Below, in pieces: positions 27,468 to 36,012 of a stretch of DNA of 64,000 nucleotides (the first letter of the stretch is position 1; every line of letters begins with the position of its first letter). The position numbers were made by a program, and so were the translations under genes. Origin of the DNA: Streptococcus castoreus DSM 17536 (GTDB lineage Bacteria; Bacillota; Bacilli; Lactobacillales; Streptococcaceae); contig NZ_AUKZ01000003.1 in assembly GCF_000425025.1 (NCBI RefSeq), forward strand, positions 1 to 64,000, in the 5' to 3' direction. Under the pieces are notes generated by a model. It saw nothing but the letters and a program-made list of their open reading frames with translations, had not been told where the DNA came from and did no database searches.

Positions 27468-28434
27468 AGACCAGCAAAAGATGATTCAATTATTGTTTAA
27501 TCTTTTATCAAATGGCTTTAATCTGTCAGAAATCATTGCATTTTTAATGAAAAGCCAGCTTCTGCGTCAATCTTATATCCTTAGTATGCAAGAGGCACTG
27601 TTAAAGGGTCAGGGCTTGGCGGACATGTTAGCAGGTTTTGGTTTTTCAGATGCCATCCTTACACAGATTAGCTTGGCAGACAATCACGGAGATATTAAGA
27701 CAACGTTAGCAAAACTCCAAATTTACCTTAAACAGATGAGTCACATACAAAGAAAAACCATTGAAGTTATCACCTATCCTATTATTCTTTTGCTTTTTCT
27801 CTTTGTCATCATGTTGGGGCTCAGACATTATTTGGTGCCACAGTTAGATGTTCAAAACAGCCTAACCTATTTTCTAAACAATTTCCCCCTTTTTTTCTTT
27901 GGGGGAAGTTTGTTAATACCATTGCTTTGGGGAATCTATTACTTGAAATGGCATTCTCAAAGCCGCTTAAAATTTTTTAGTCATTTGAGTGCTTATCCTT
28001 TTTTAGGGAAATTTTTGCGGCAATATTTGACAGCCTACTATGCCAGAGAGTGGGGAACTTTGATGGGTCAGGGGCTTGAGTTAAATACTATTTTGGCTAT
28101 TATGGCAACTGAAAAATCCTTGTTAATGCAAGAACTTGCTGAGGATATTAAAAAGAGTCTCCTTGCAGGAGAAGCTTTTCACACCAAAATAGCTACCTAT
28201 CCTTTCTTTAAGAAAGAATTAAGTTTAATGATCGAATACGGCGAAATTAAATCAAAACTTGGCAGTGAGTTAGAAATTTATGCGCAAGAAAGTTGGACTA
28301 GCTTTTTTAGTCAACTTAACCAAGTGACCCAATTTATTCAACCAGCAATCTTTTTAGTTGTTGCACTTATTATTGTTGTGATTTATGCAGCAATCTTATT
28401 ACCAATTTATCAAAATATGGGAGGCATTTTTTAA
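27400..28434 (+). CDS. comYB: Competence pilus membrane protein ComYB (ComGB)
   Basis: A type II secretion F-family inner-membrane platform protein with two GspF domains and three membrane helices (one near IILLLFLFVIMLGLRHYL, one near the middle, one at the C terminus). The open frame extends up to a TTG at 27343, but pneumococcal CglB begins near the residues QQDISVRNK, so a TTG at 27400 or 27412 overlapping comYA is more likely. The precise start is undecided. Its stop overlaps the comYC ATG (TAATG). Confidence 0.9.
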   Translation: MISFLQQDISVRNKQGLKKLSRKDQQKMIQLLFNLLSNGFNLSEIIAFLMKSQLLRQSYILSMQEALLKGQGLADMLAGFGFSDAILTQISLADNHGDIKTTLAKLQIYLKQMSHIQRKTIEVITYPIILLLFLFVIMLGLRHYLVPQLDVQNSLTYFLNNFPLFFFGGSLLIPLLWGIYYLKWHSQSRLKFFSHLSAYPFLGKFLRQYLTAYYAREWGTLMGQGLELNTILAIMATEKSLLMQELAEDIKKSLLAGEAFHTKIATYPFFKKELSLMIEYGEIKSKLGSELEIYAQESWTSFFSQLNQVTQFIQPAIFLVVALIIVVIYAAILLPIYQNMGGIF

Positions 28435-28760
28435 TGATACGGAAATGGAATAATTTGCAGAAATATCATCTAAAAGGTTTCACACTTCTGGAAATGTTAT
28501 TAGTGATTCTTGTGATTAGTGTATTGATGCTGTTATTTGTACCGAATTTAAGCAAGCAAAAAGATAGAGTTACCGAGACAAGCAACGCAGCAGTTGTCAA
28601 ATTAGTGGAGAATCAGGCAGAGCTTTATGAATTGTCTCAAGGAGAAAAACCGAGTTTGAGCCAGCTAAAAAATGATGGTAGCATCACAGACAAACAGGAA
28701 AAAGCCTATCAGGAATATTATGCGAAACATAAAAATGAAAAATCAAAACTTAAACGTTGA
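28434..28760 (+). CDS. comYC: Major competence pseudopilin ComYC (ComGC)
   Basis: A 108-residue class III pseudopilin. The prepilin peptidase site is KGFTLLEML, with cleavage after Gly15 and the conserved Glu at mature position 5, followed by a ~20-residue hydrophobic helix. It builds the DNA-uptake pilus shaft. Prepilin peptidase (ComC/PilD) is not in this window. It overlaps the end of comYB by one base and its end overlaps comYD. Confidence 0.94.
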   Translation: MIRKWNNLQKYHLKGFTLLEMLLVILVISVLMLLFVPNLSKQKDRVTETSNAAVVKLVENQAELYELSQGEKPSLSQLKNDGSITDKQEKAYQEYYAKHKNEKSKLKR

Positions 28761-29163
28761 AGCATTTACTTTGCTTGAAACTCTGTTTAGCCTATTTGTG
28801 ATGTCATTTGTTTTAATCGGGTTATCCCTACCAGTCACGAGTAGTTACAAGATGATTCAAGAAAATCTCTTTTTCACGCGTTTTGAATACCTTTATCGTC
28901 ATCAACAAAAATTAGCTATTTTACATCAAGAGAAGCGAATTTTGACAGTATCTTTAAAGCAAGTTGAAGCAAAAGATGCCCTTTTAAGGATACCAGAGTC
29001 TATTAAGGTAAAAACAAGTCAACGTTTGGTGCTTGATCAGAGAGGAGGGAATCATTCGTTGGCAAAAATTTATTTTGAAAAGGGGGATCAACAAATCACT
29101 TATCAATTTTATCTAGGGAGTGGAAATTATCAAAAAACGAGTCGAAGCGTACATAGTTCTTGA
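28720..29163 (+). CDS. comYD: Minor competence pseudopilin ComYD (ComGD)
   Basis: About 147 residues. The prepilin-like motif EAFTLLETL (Ala in place of Gly at -1, as in other streptococcal ComGD) precedes a hydrophobic helix. The open frame runs back to 28672 but that would lie deep within comYC; an ATG at 28720 preceded by AGGA is the more likely start, with 28735 as another option. It overlaps comYC by ~40 bases and contains the start of comYE. Confidence 0.88.
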   Translation: MRNIKMKNQNLNVEAFTLLETLFSLFVMSFVLIGLSLPVTSSYKMIQENLFFTRFEYLYRHQQKLAILHQEKRILTVSLKQVEAKDALLRIPESIKVKTSQRLVLDQRGGNHSLAKIYFEKGDQQITYQFYLGSGNYQKTSRSVHSS

Positions 29164-29410
29164 AAGTTTGGTGGCGACAGGAATTCTTTTTTCAATTGTT
29201 ATTCTAGTTTTAACCAGTTTGCATCAAAGCCAAATGCGTCTGAATCATTGCCGTAAACAACAAGAAAGACTGACTGTGGCTCTAATGGCTGTGCAGACAA
29301 GGCAAAAAGAATTGCATCTTAATGGGTGTCATATCACTGTTTCAGCCACAGAAAACCAGTTAAGCATTCGAGATAATGAAGGAGAGATAATTCGGATTGA
29401 TAAAAAATAA
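29120..29410 (+). CDS. comYE: Minor competence pseudopilin ComYE (ComGE)
   Basis: A 96-residue protein with N-terminal VEAYIVLESLVATGILFSIV, a degenerate prepilin motif followed by a membrane helix. Start is GTG at 29120 within the end of comYD. It follows the ComGE position and length. It probably forms part of the pilus tip or initiation complex. Confidence 0.85.
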   Translation: MEIIKKRVEAYIVLESLVATGILFSIVILVLTSLHQSQMRLNHCRKQQERLTVALMAVQTRQKELHLNGCHITVSATENQLSIRDNEGEIIRIDKK

Positions 29411-29831
29411 GTGGATGATAAAAGCTTTTACTTTGTTAGAATCTTTAGTTGCTTTAATCGTTGTTTCAGGGTCGCTTTTGGTTTATCAGGGGTTAACGAA
29501 AAATATGATAAGACATAGTCATTACCTTGCTAATAATGATCAGGACAACTGGCTCTTATTTTCACAACAATTACGGGAAGAATTAAGCGAAGCAAGATTT
29601 TATAAGGTTGAGAAAAATAAACTTTATATTGAGAAAGGAAAGAAAATTTTGGTGTTTGGTCAGTTCAAAAGCCATGATTTTCGTAAGACAGCCAGTAATG
29701 GGCAGGGCTATCAACCGATGTTGTTTGGTCTATCTAGTAGTCAAATTAAGGCAGATCAATCACAAATTAGCATAAGCTTAACATGGAAAAGTGGTTTGGA
29801 AAGGACCTTCTATTATGCATTTCAAAACTAA
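29397..29831 (+). CDS. comYF: Minor competence pseudopilin ComYF (ComGF)
   Basis: A 144-residue ComGF-like protein with IKAFTLLESLVALIVVSGSL near the N terminus and the WLLFSQQLREEL region conserved in the family. Either the TTG at 29397 or an ATG at 29415 may be used; both overlap or closely follow comYE. Its C terminus overlaps comYG. Confidence 0.88.
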   Translation: MIKNKWMIKAFTLLESLVALIVVSGSLLVYQGLTKNMIRHSHYLANNDQDNWLLFSQQLREELSEARFYKVEKNKLYIEKGKKILVFGQFKSHDFRKTASNGQGYQPMLFGLSSSQIKADQSQISISLTWKSGLERTFYYAFQN

Positions 29832-30180
29832 TCTTAAAGCTGGTATCCTCTTGTATGCGATGTTTATGGCTTCTGTTTTTCTGCTGGTTTTGCAGCTTTA
29901 TCTTTACCAAACAACTCATCTCCATAAGGAATACCAAGCTCAAAGGGCTTATGTGAAGGCTAGATTAATGGCAGAAATGATTCATCAAAGTCGTGTTCAA
30001 GGTTCAGGACACCTATTTTTTAAAGAGGGGCAGGCTACCTATCGCTGTCAAAAAGATCAACTTGTTATTACGGTCGCACTTGATCAAACGAGCCATCATC
30101 AATTTAATTATTCCCCTCTCTATCCTGAAAGTCAGCAAGCAAATGTAACGATTGACAAGAAATATCAAAAAGAAAATTGA
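29815..30180 (+). CDS. comYG: Competence pilus protein ComYG (ComGG)
   Basis: About 121 residues with an N-terminal hydrophobic helix (AGILLYAMFMASVFLLVLQL) and no obvious prepilin site, as for ComGG. The frame opens at 29791, but the ATG at 29815 has AGGACC upstream. It overlaps comYF by ~17 bases. It is the last of the pseudopilin genes. Confidence 0.85.
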   Translation: MHFKTNLKAGILLYAMFMASVFLLVLQLYLYQTTHLHKEYQAQRAYVKARLMAEMIHQSRVQGSGHLFFKEGQATYRCQKDQLVITVALDQTSHHQFNYSPLYPESQQANVTIDKKYQKEN

Positions 30181-30250
30181 TCATGCTAGCCTTGTAGCCG
30201 TTAGGATTGCGGTTCTTTTCATTTCAAGGGGAATTTGATATGATAGGGGT

Positions 30251-31204
30251 ATGAATTTTGAAAAAATTGAAGAAGCCTATCAGTTACTTTTAGAGAATAG
30301 CCAGTTGATAGAAAATGATCTAAAAACACATATTTACGATGCGATTATTGAGCAGAATGCTTTCTATCTAGGTGCGGAAGGAGCAAGTCCTCAAGTTGCT
30401 AAAAATAATGAAAAGTTAAAAGCGTTACACTTAACAAAAGAAGAGTGGCGTAGAGTCTATCAGTTTGTTTTTATCAAGGTAGGTCAGACCGAAAAACTTC
30501 AAGCTAATCATCAATTTACACCGGATACGATTGGTTTTATTATCCTCTACATTTTAGAAAGTTTGAGTGACAACGATTATTTAGAAGTGCTTGAAATTGG
30601 TAGTGGTACAGGAAATCTCGCTCAAACGCTTTTAAATAATTCTAGAAAAACTATTGACTATGTAGGTATTGAAATTGATGATCTCTTAATTGATTTATCG
30701 GCCAGTATTGCAGAGCTTATGGGTTCCTCAGCTCATTTTATTCAAGAGGATGCAGTGAGACCCCAATTGTTGAAAGAAAGTGATTTTGTTATTAGTGATT
30801 TACCAGTAGGCTATTATCCAAATGATGATATTGCTAAGCGTTACAAGGTCTCTAGTCCAGATGAACACACCTATGCCCATCATTTACTGATGGAACAGTC
30901 TTTGAAATATTTGAAAAAAAATGGCTTTGCTATTTTTCTGGCACCAGTTAACCTTTTGACTAGTTCACAAAGTCAGTTATTGAAAAATTGGCTCAAAGGC
31001 TACGCCCAAGTTGCTGCTTTGATCACTTTGCCAGATGCTATTTTTGGAAGTCTTACCAATGCCAAATCCATTATTGTGTTGCAAAAACAGACAGACAATC
31101 CATCTGAAACCTTTGTTTATCCGATTCGTGATTTGAAACTTGCAGAGAATATTCAAGATTTCATGGAAAAATTCAAAAGATGGAAAGAGGATAATGTCAA
31201 TTAA
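30251..31204 (+). CDS. comYH: Class I SAM-dependent methyltransferase (ComYH)
   Basis: A 317-residue methyltransferase of the adenine-specific DNA methylase-like class: SAM motif EVLEIGSGTGNLAQTL near residue 115 and the catalytic-type motif SDLPVGYYP (a variant of N/D-P-P-Y, here D-L-P-V). It is the conserved gene after comYG in streptococci and often co-transcribed with the competence operon. Substrate is unproven. AckA follows with its own promoter-like elements. Confidence 0.87.
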   Translation: MNFEKIEEAYQLLLENSQLIENDLKTHIYDAIIEQNAFYLGAEGASPQVAKNNEKLKALHLTKEEWRRVYQFVFIKVGQTEKLQANHQFTPDTIGFIILYILESLSDNDYLEVLEIGSGTGNLAQTLLNNSRKTIDYVGIEIDDLLIDLSASIAELMGSSAHFIQEDAVRPQLLKESDFVISDLPVGYYPNDDIAKRYKVSSPDEHTYAHHLLMEQSLKYLKKNGFAIFLAPVNLLTSSQSQLLKNWLKGYAQVAALITLPDAIFGSLTNAKSIIVLQKQTDNPSETFVYPIRDLKLAENIQDFMEKFKRWKEDNVN

Positions 31205-31234
31205 ATTATTTTTTGATATAATAAAATAGCATTA

Positions 31235-31249
31235 CAGAAAACGATTTCA
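31235..31249 (+). promoter_or_regulatory. Possible CcpA (cre) site upstream of ackA
   Basis: CAGAAAACGATTTCA agrees with the cre consensus WTGAAARCGYTTTCW at 12 of 15 positions. It lies just before the ackA ribosome site and after a TATAAT-like -10 (about 31217). CcpA controls ackA in several Gram-positive bacteria, but the position here is an inference. Confidence 0.4.
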
Positions 31250-31262
31250 AGAGAGGTTAAAA

Positions 31263-32459
31263 ATGTCAAAGACAATTGCAATTAATGCAGGCAGTTCTAG
31301 TTTAAAATGGCAACTTTACCAAATGCCAGAAGAAAAAGTGTTAGCACAAGGGATTATTGAGCGGATTGGTCTTAAGGACTCCATTTCAACAGTTAAGTAT
31401 GATGGAAAAAAAGAAGAGCAAATTCTTGATATTCCAGACCATACAGAAGCTGTTAAGCTCTTGTTGAATGATTTAATTCATTTGGGCATCATTGCAGCTT
31501 ATGATGAAATTACAGGTGTTGGCCACCGTATCGTTGCGGGTGGTGAATACTTTAAAGAATCTGTTGTCGTGGATGACACAGTTGTTGAGCAGGTTGAAGA
31601 ATTGTCAGCTTTAGCACCGCTTCACAATCCTGGAGCAGCAGCAGGTATTCGTGCTTTCCGTGATATTTTGCCAGATATTACCAGTGTTTGTGTGTTTGAC
31701 ACGTCATTCCACACAAGCATGCAAAAACATACTTACCTTTACCCAATTCCTCAAAAATATTACACTGACTACAAGGTTCGTAAATATGGAGCACACGGAA
31801 CCAGTCATCAGTATGTAGCACAAGAAGCTGCTAAAATGCTAGGTCGTCCATTAGAAGAGTTGAAACTAATCACTGCCCACATCGGAAATGGTGTTTCAAT
31901 TACAGCTAACTACCATGGGCAATCTGTTGATACTTCTATGGGCTTTACACCACTTGCTGGTCCTATGATGGGAACACGTTCTGGTGATATTGACCCAGCT
32001 ATTATTCCTTATTTGATTGCTCAGGATCCAGAGTTGAAGGATGCTACTGATGTTGTGAATATGCTGAATAAACAATCAGGTCTTGGTGGGGTGTCAGGCA
32101 TTTCTAGCGATATGCGTGATATTGAAGCTGGTTTGCAGGAGAAAAATCCAGATGCTGTTTTGGCCTACAATATTTTCATTGACCGTATCAAGAAATTTAT
32201 CGGTCAATACTTTGCTGTTTTGAATGGGGCAGATGCTTTGGTTTTCACTGCTGGTATGGGAGAAAATGCACCATTGATGCGTCAAGATGTTATCAGTGGC
32301 ATGTCATGGTTTGGTATGGAAATTGACCCTGAGAAAAATGTGTTCGGTTACCGTGGCGATATTTCAACTCCTGAATCAAAAGTGAAGGTTCTTGTTATTT
32401 CAACAGATGAAGAATTGTGTATTGCGCGTGACGTTGAACGTCTGAAAAAGACAACATAG
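31263..32459 (+). CDS. ackA: Acetate kinase
   Basis: A 398-residue ASKHA kinase making ATP from acetyl phosphate in mixed-acid fermentation. Signatures: N-terminal [27 protein letters not shown] (phosphate 2-type), [20 protein letters not shown] and [11 protein letters not shown]. Length is normal. GAGAGG precedes the ATG. Confidence 0.97.
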   Translation: MSKTIAINAGSSSLKWQLYQMPEEKVLAQGIIERIGLKDSISTVKYDGKKEEQILDIPDHTEAVKLLLNDLIHLGIIAAYDEITGVGHRIVAGGEYFKESVVVDDTVVEQVEELSALAPLHNPGAAAGIRAFRDILPDITSVCVFDTSFHTSMQKHTYLYPIPQKYYTDYKVRKYGAHGTSHQYVAQEAAKMLGRPLEELKLITAHIGNGVSITANYHGQSVDTSMGFTPLAGPMMGTRSGDIDPAIIPYLIAQDPELKDATDVVNMLNKQSGLGGVSGISSDMRDIEAGLQEKNPDAVLAYNIFIDRIKKFIGQYFAVLNGADALVFTAGMGENAPLMRQDVISGMSWFGMEIDPEKNVFGYRGDISTPESKVKVLVISTDEELCIARDVERLKKTT

Positions 32460-32493
32460 AAGGAAACGACGGTTGAATGGATAACGAAGTAGA

Positions 32494-32526
32494 GGATAAA
32501 GTAGCTGCTTTATCCCACTTGGTTTT
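32494..32526 (+). terminator. Possible ackA terminator
   Basis: GGATAAAG/CTTTATCC (32494-32501, 32508-32515) forms an 8-bp stem; a T-run appears a few bases later. It lies 35 bases after ackA. Confidence 0.5.
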
Positions 32527-32764
32527 TAATAACCCATAATGTGCATGTTCGGGACCTGAAGTGCCTATTTGTTTAGGATTAAGGTAACAAATGAGGCGGT
32601 TAGACAATTCAATTAGACGATCATCAAGCTTTGGTTTCTTTTCTTGTTTCCTTGATTTTTAAATGAAATAGTAAACATTTAAAAAGAGGTAACAGTAGTA
32701 TTGATGAAAAATATACCGAAACGATGCAACAGATGTCATGTTAACTTGATATACTGTGAGGATA

Positions 32765-32945
32765 AATGGCCAATCAAATTTAAGAACTCTACAAAGTCCT
32801 CTTGTTGATGCGATGGTGGATATGACCAAACGGACCATTATTTCACTAGAAGAGAGACATTATAGTGGCACATAAGTTAGCTACCTTTTTTAATTAACGG
32901 TTGAAGAGATTTTTTATTGGCTGGCAAACCTATGCTTTAGGTAAG
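32765..32945 (+). pseudogene. Decayed XRE-type helix-turn-helix regulator
   Basis: Pieces LRTLQSPLVDAMVDMTKRTIIS, LEERHYSGT (split for length) and, in other frames, AHKLATFFN and LTVEEIFYW reproduce the order of small XRE regulators (ADKMGVTRQTIISLEKGRYNPS, AFKIAKVFG, VTIEEIF). A stop follows HYSGT and a frameshift lies near FFN. The first ~15 residues are not readable. It cannot make a functional protein. Confidence 0.6.
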
Positions 32946-33145
32946 AGCATGTTCAGTCTGTAGGGAGCCTGAAAGATAGAAATGGCAAATTGCCAGATTA
33001 AATGATGGCATTTTAGACAATTGAAACATTTTTCTTAACGTTGCTTATTGCTTGTCTCTGATAATCGCTCTATTATTTTTATTTCTCTTTATTTTTGATT
33101 AATTTGGGTCACTAAAAAATAGTGCAGATAAGAAGCATCTGTGCT

Positions 33146-33177
33146 AAAAAGCTTGTAGAATTGCCTACAAGCTTTTT
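33146..33177. terminator. Bidirectional terminator
   Basis: A perfect 13-base inverted repeat AAAAAGCTTGTAG/CTACAAGCTTTTT (33146-33158, 33165-33177) with a short loop gives T-runs on both strands. It lies at the end of the decayed proC on the minus strand. Confidence 0.85.
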
Positions 33178-33810
33178 ACTTTTGCGAAGGTTTTGCCAAT
33201 AGCAGAGTTGTTGGAATGTGTTAGACCGGTTCTTTCATAAATGATGCTTCTACCAACATCTAAGCAGTTGCGGGAGTTTTGAGAACTGACTAATAAGTTG
33301 TTGACACTGCTTTTTACTATGGTTTTGGTAATGAAATAAAGACAGGCAGCGTTTGAACTTGTTAAGGAAGTAAAGGTACTAAAAGTCTTTTCAACAACCT
33401 CAAAGGTAGTTTCAAAACTATCCATTGACGTTGTTATCAATGACTATTTAGAAGTTATTTGTAGTTAACGCTGTTATGTAGACGTTAAACTCTCATGTTT
33501 GGTATTATTTGTAATAAGTGGAGATTTTCATGAGTTAATGATCCAATCCTTAAGGAGAAATACTTGCTACCACAGGCTTGGTTATTTGAGTTTAATGCGC
33601 TTTCAAATCTATGACTTAACGTTGATAAAGACAAGGTCAGCTTGGTCGATCAGGTGTTGATATGATTGGGCATAAGCTAATTTAAACTGTTCTGCGATTT
33701 TTGGAATGTTGAGGGTTAAAGCAGCAGTCATAATCTCATTCGATGTTTAAGACCTTTTTTGATAATCCCGGTAGTTATTTTTCAAACATTAATAATGCTA
33801 ATTGATAGTT
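33165..33810 (-). pseudogene. proC: Decayed pyrroline-5-carboxylate reductase (proC)
   Basis: Minus-strand pieces in several frames reproduce ProC from N to C: GIIKKGLKH, NIPKIAEQFKLAYAQSYQHL, IDQADLVFINVKS, then FSTFTSLTSSNAACLYFITK, LLVSSQNSR, and ERTGLTHSNNSAIGKTFAKV. ProC catalyses the last step of proline synthesis. Stops and frameshifts break it repeatedly, and the catalytic GG-TT helix is altered (CLDVGRSIIYERTG where the family has CSPGGTTI). It follows pepA on the same strand. Confidence 0.75.
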
Positions 33811-33827
33811 GTTTTCTAGCCAGCTGC

Positions 33828-34895
33828 CTAATATTGTTTAATCAAGTCAACGGTTGAGCGATCAAGTCTTTTCACGATGGCTTGTAGGAAAGCTTGTGCC
33901 TCCATAAAATCATCTATAGCGTAAAGGCTTTGATGTGAGTGAATGTAGCGAGCGCAAACGCCAATCGTTGTTGATGGGACACCGCCATTTTTAAGGTGGG
34001 CGGCACCGGCATCTGTACCCCCTTTGCCGCAATAATATTGGAAGTTGACACCAGCTTCTTCGGCAGTTGTTATTAGGAAGTCACGCATGTCTTTTAGCAT
34101 AACATGACCGGGATCGTAGAAGCGTAGTAAGGTACCATCTCCGATTTTTCCAGGATTACCATAAATATCTCCGGCAGGTGAGCAATCAACGGCAAAAAAG
34201 AGTTCTGGGTCAAATTTGGTGGTTGAGACGTGGGCTCCGCGCAGACCAACTTCTTCTTGAACGTTAGCACCTGCAATTAGGGTGTTGTTAAGGTCTTGTC
34301 CTTTTAGAGCTTCAAGCATTTCCGTTACCATGAGAACGCCATAGCGATTATCCCAAGCTTTTGAAATGATATTTTTTTGATTGGCTGTTAGGATAGTTTC
34401 AGATTGAGGGACAATAATATCTCCCGGTGTAATGCCAAAGCTTTCAGCTTCTGCCTTATCCGTAAAACCACCATCAAACACAATATCTTCGATATTTGGT
34501 AGACTAGCAGAGCCATTTACCCCACGTAAAAAATGGGGAGGTACTGATCCTGAGATAAGAGGAATAGCTTGACCAGCGCGTGTGTAAAGGGTAAACCGTT
34601 GTGAACTAACAACAAGTGGGTTCCAGCCACCGATTTCAACAACGCGTAGAGTGCCATCTGCCTTGATTTCTTTAACCATAAAGCCAACTTCGTCCATGTG
34701 GGCGGCCACTAGAATGCGTGGTGCCTGATTAGCTTTACTATCTTTAACCCCAAAAATTCCACCAAGTCCGTCTGTTTCCACCCGGTCAACAAGTGGGGTG
34801 ATTTTCGCACGTAAGTAATCACGGACACTGTGTTCATAGCCAGCAATACCATCCAGTTCAGTTACTTCTTTGATTTTTGAAAATAAATTGGTCAT
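33828..34895 (-). CDS. pepA: Glutamyl aminopeptidase PepA (M42 family)
   Basis: A 355-residue cytoplasmic metallopeptidase removing N-terminal Glu/Asp from peptides. M42 metal ligands are visible: LVAAHMDEVGFMV, WDNRYG, QEEVGLRGA, VDCSPAGDIYG and the C-terminal HSHQSLYAIDD. Length fits the family. A decayed proC lies downstream; an unrelated small membrane protein gene is upstream on the same strand with its own terminator. Confidence 0.95.
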   Translation of the reverse strand: MTNLFSKIKEVTELDGIAGYEHSVRDYLRAKITPLVDRVETDGLGGIFGVKDSKANQAPRILVAAHMDEVGFMVKEIKADGTLRVVEIGGWNPLVVSSQRFTLYTRAGQAIPLISGSVPPHFLRGVNGSASLPNIEDIVFDGGFTDKAEAESFGITPGDIIVPQSETILTANQKNIISKAWDNRYGVLMVTEMLEALKGQDLNNTLIAGANVQEEVGLRGAHVSTTKFDPELFFAVDCSPAGDIYGNPGKIGDGTLLRFYDPGHVMLKDMRDFLITTAEEAGVNFQYYCGKGGTDAGAAHLKNGGVPSTTIGVCARYIHSHQSLYAIDDFMEAQAFLQAIVKRLDRSTVDLIKQY

Positions 34896-35004
34896 TTTTT
34901 ACTCCATCTTATAAGTCTAAGGAACAGTACGAAACTGTGATCTAACCTATATTTTACCATTTTTTAGAAGGAATGAGTTAGGGATTTTAAAGAGCAAGTA
35001 AAAA

Positions 35005-35029
35005 TCCTAAAGACTGTTGATCTTTAGGA
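35005..35029 (-). terminator. Terminator of the small membrane protein gene
   Basis: A perfect 9-bp stem TCCTAAAGA/TCTTTAGGA with a 7-base loop; on the minus strand it is followed by GGATTTTTAC. It sits 17 bases after the stop of the gene at 35046-35186. Confidence 0.75.
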
Positions 35030-35045
35030 CTTTTGGAACAAGCCA

Positions 35046-35186
35046 TTACTTTCTAGGATAGATAATTTTTTTAGGAAGTAAATTGAGCATTAAGATGACA
35101 AAGCCAAGGCTTATCAATAAGAATAGTAGGGCACTAATTGCCCGAAAAGTCGTTTCGTTGGTAAAAAGTAAGGATAACGGGATCAT
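35046..35186 (-). CDS. Small membrane protein, 46 residues
   Basis: A short gene encoding MIPLSLLFTNETTFRAISAL then LLFLLISLGFVILMLNLLPK and a basic tail KIIYPRK. One strong membrane helix (about residues 17-37), with the positive tail predicted inside. A GGAAGG site precedes the ATG by about nine bases; a consensus promoter lies upstream and an intrinsic terminator follows, so it is a complete transcription unit. No family recognised. It is too short for many annotation pipelines. Confidence 0.65.
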   Translation of the reverse strand: MIPLSLLFTNETTFRAISALLFLLISLGFVILMLNLLPKKIIYPRK

Positions 35187-35269
35187 AGAGAGAAACCTTC
35201 CATTTTTTAAAAGCAATTAATTCGCATTGGTTAATTTAAAAATAAACGCACCTTAATTGATGTAATTTT

Positions 35270-35298
35270 ATTTTAGTTAATTTTAACTTTATTGTCAA
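35270..35298 (-). promoter_or_regulatory. Promoter of the 46-residue membrane protein gene
   Basis: On the minus strand TTGACA (35298-35293), a 17-base spacer and TAAAAT (35275-35270). The surrounding DNA is rich in TTAA repeats, and the predicted 5' leader is about 80 bases. Confidence 0.65.
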
Positions 35299-35396
35299 GT
35301 TTTTAGTGATAAAATCATAAGGCTTGTCTGATTTCTTGCAGGCTTAGTTGATTTTACGCTAGCCTATTGTTACCTTTTTATGATAGAATGAAAGAC

Positions 35397-35681
35397 ATGG
35401 ATAAAAAGAAAATAGGTATTATTTCAGGACTTCTTGGAATGGGGGTTGTTCTTGGTCTTGGGTTAATATTCAGTGAGCAGTATCATGAAAAAGAGCGCCA
35501 ACAACTAACAAGGGATTTGCGTATCTTTTTTTCAAAAATGGGGCAAATTGAGGTCTTATACATTGATGCTACTACTGCTAGCCGAGATAAAGTTTTTGGG
35601 GGTGTCATTATGGCAGATGGTAGGCAGTATCGCTACACTTATCAAAAGGGACAAATTAGCTTTAAGGAGAATAACACATGA
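35397..35681 (+). CDS. DUF4651 domain protein, membrane-anchored
   Basis: About 94 residues: a short basic N terminus (MDKKK), one membrane helix (IGIISGLLGMGVVLGLGLIF), then an extracellular domain of the DUF4651 type (FFSKMGQIEVLYIDATTAS, GGVIMADGRQYRYTYQKG). The open frame extends to a TTG at 35367, but a TATGAT -10-like element at ~35379 overlaps that region, so the ATG at 35397 is preferred. The stop overlaps the thioredoxin gene start by four bases. Function unknown. Confidence 0.8.
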   Translation: MDKKKIGIISGLLGMGVVLGLGLIFSEQYHEKERQQLTRDLRIFFSKMGQIEVLYIDATTASRDKVFGGVIMADGRQYRYTYQKGQISFKENNT

Positions 35682-35995
35682 TTACGCCAACATCTTATGA
35701 AGCACTTGCCAAGTTGATTGAAACAGAGGATAAGCTAGTCTTATTTTTCACAGCAGACTGGTGTCCAGACTGTCAATTTATTTATCCTGTCATGCCAGAA
35801 CTTGAAGCAGAAAATACGGGGATGACTTTTGTACGTGTTAATCGTGACCAATTTATTGAAGTGGCTCAAGAGTGGCATATTTTGGGAATTCCTAGTTTTG
35901 TAGTTGTCGAAAAAGGTAAAGAAGTCGGACGTTTGGTTAATAAATTAAGAAAAACCAAGGCTGAAATCAATGCCTTTTTAGCGGTCTATCATTAA
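35678..35995 (+). CDS. Thioredoxin-family protein
   Basis: A 105-residue thioredoxin-fold protein with active site ADWCPDCQFI (CPDC rather than CGPC) and the cis-proline in LGIPSFVVV. No signal peptide, so cytoplasmic. The CPDC site suggests a specialised thiol-disulfide protein. It is translationally coupled to the DUF4651 gene and followed 17 bases later by ytpR, a conserved streptococcal gene trio. Confidence 0.9.
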   Translation: MITPTSYEALAKLIETEDKLVLFFTADWCPDCQFIYPVMPELEAENTGMTFVRVNRDQFIEVAQEWHILGIPSFVVVEKGKEVGRLVNKLRKTKAEINAFLAVYH

Positions 35996-36012
35996 AAGAG
36001 AAGGAAAAGAAA

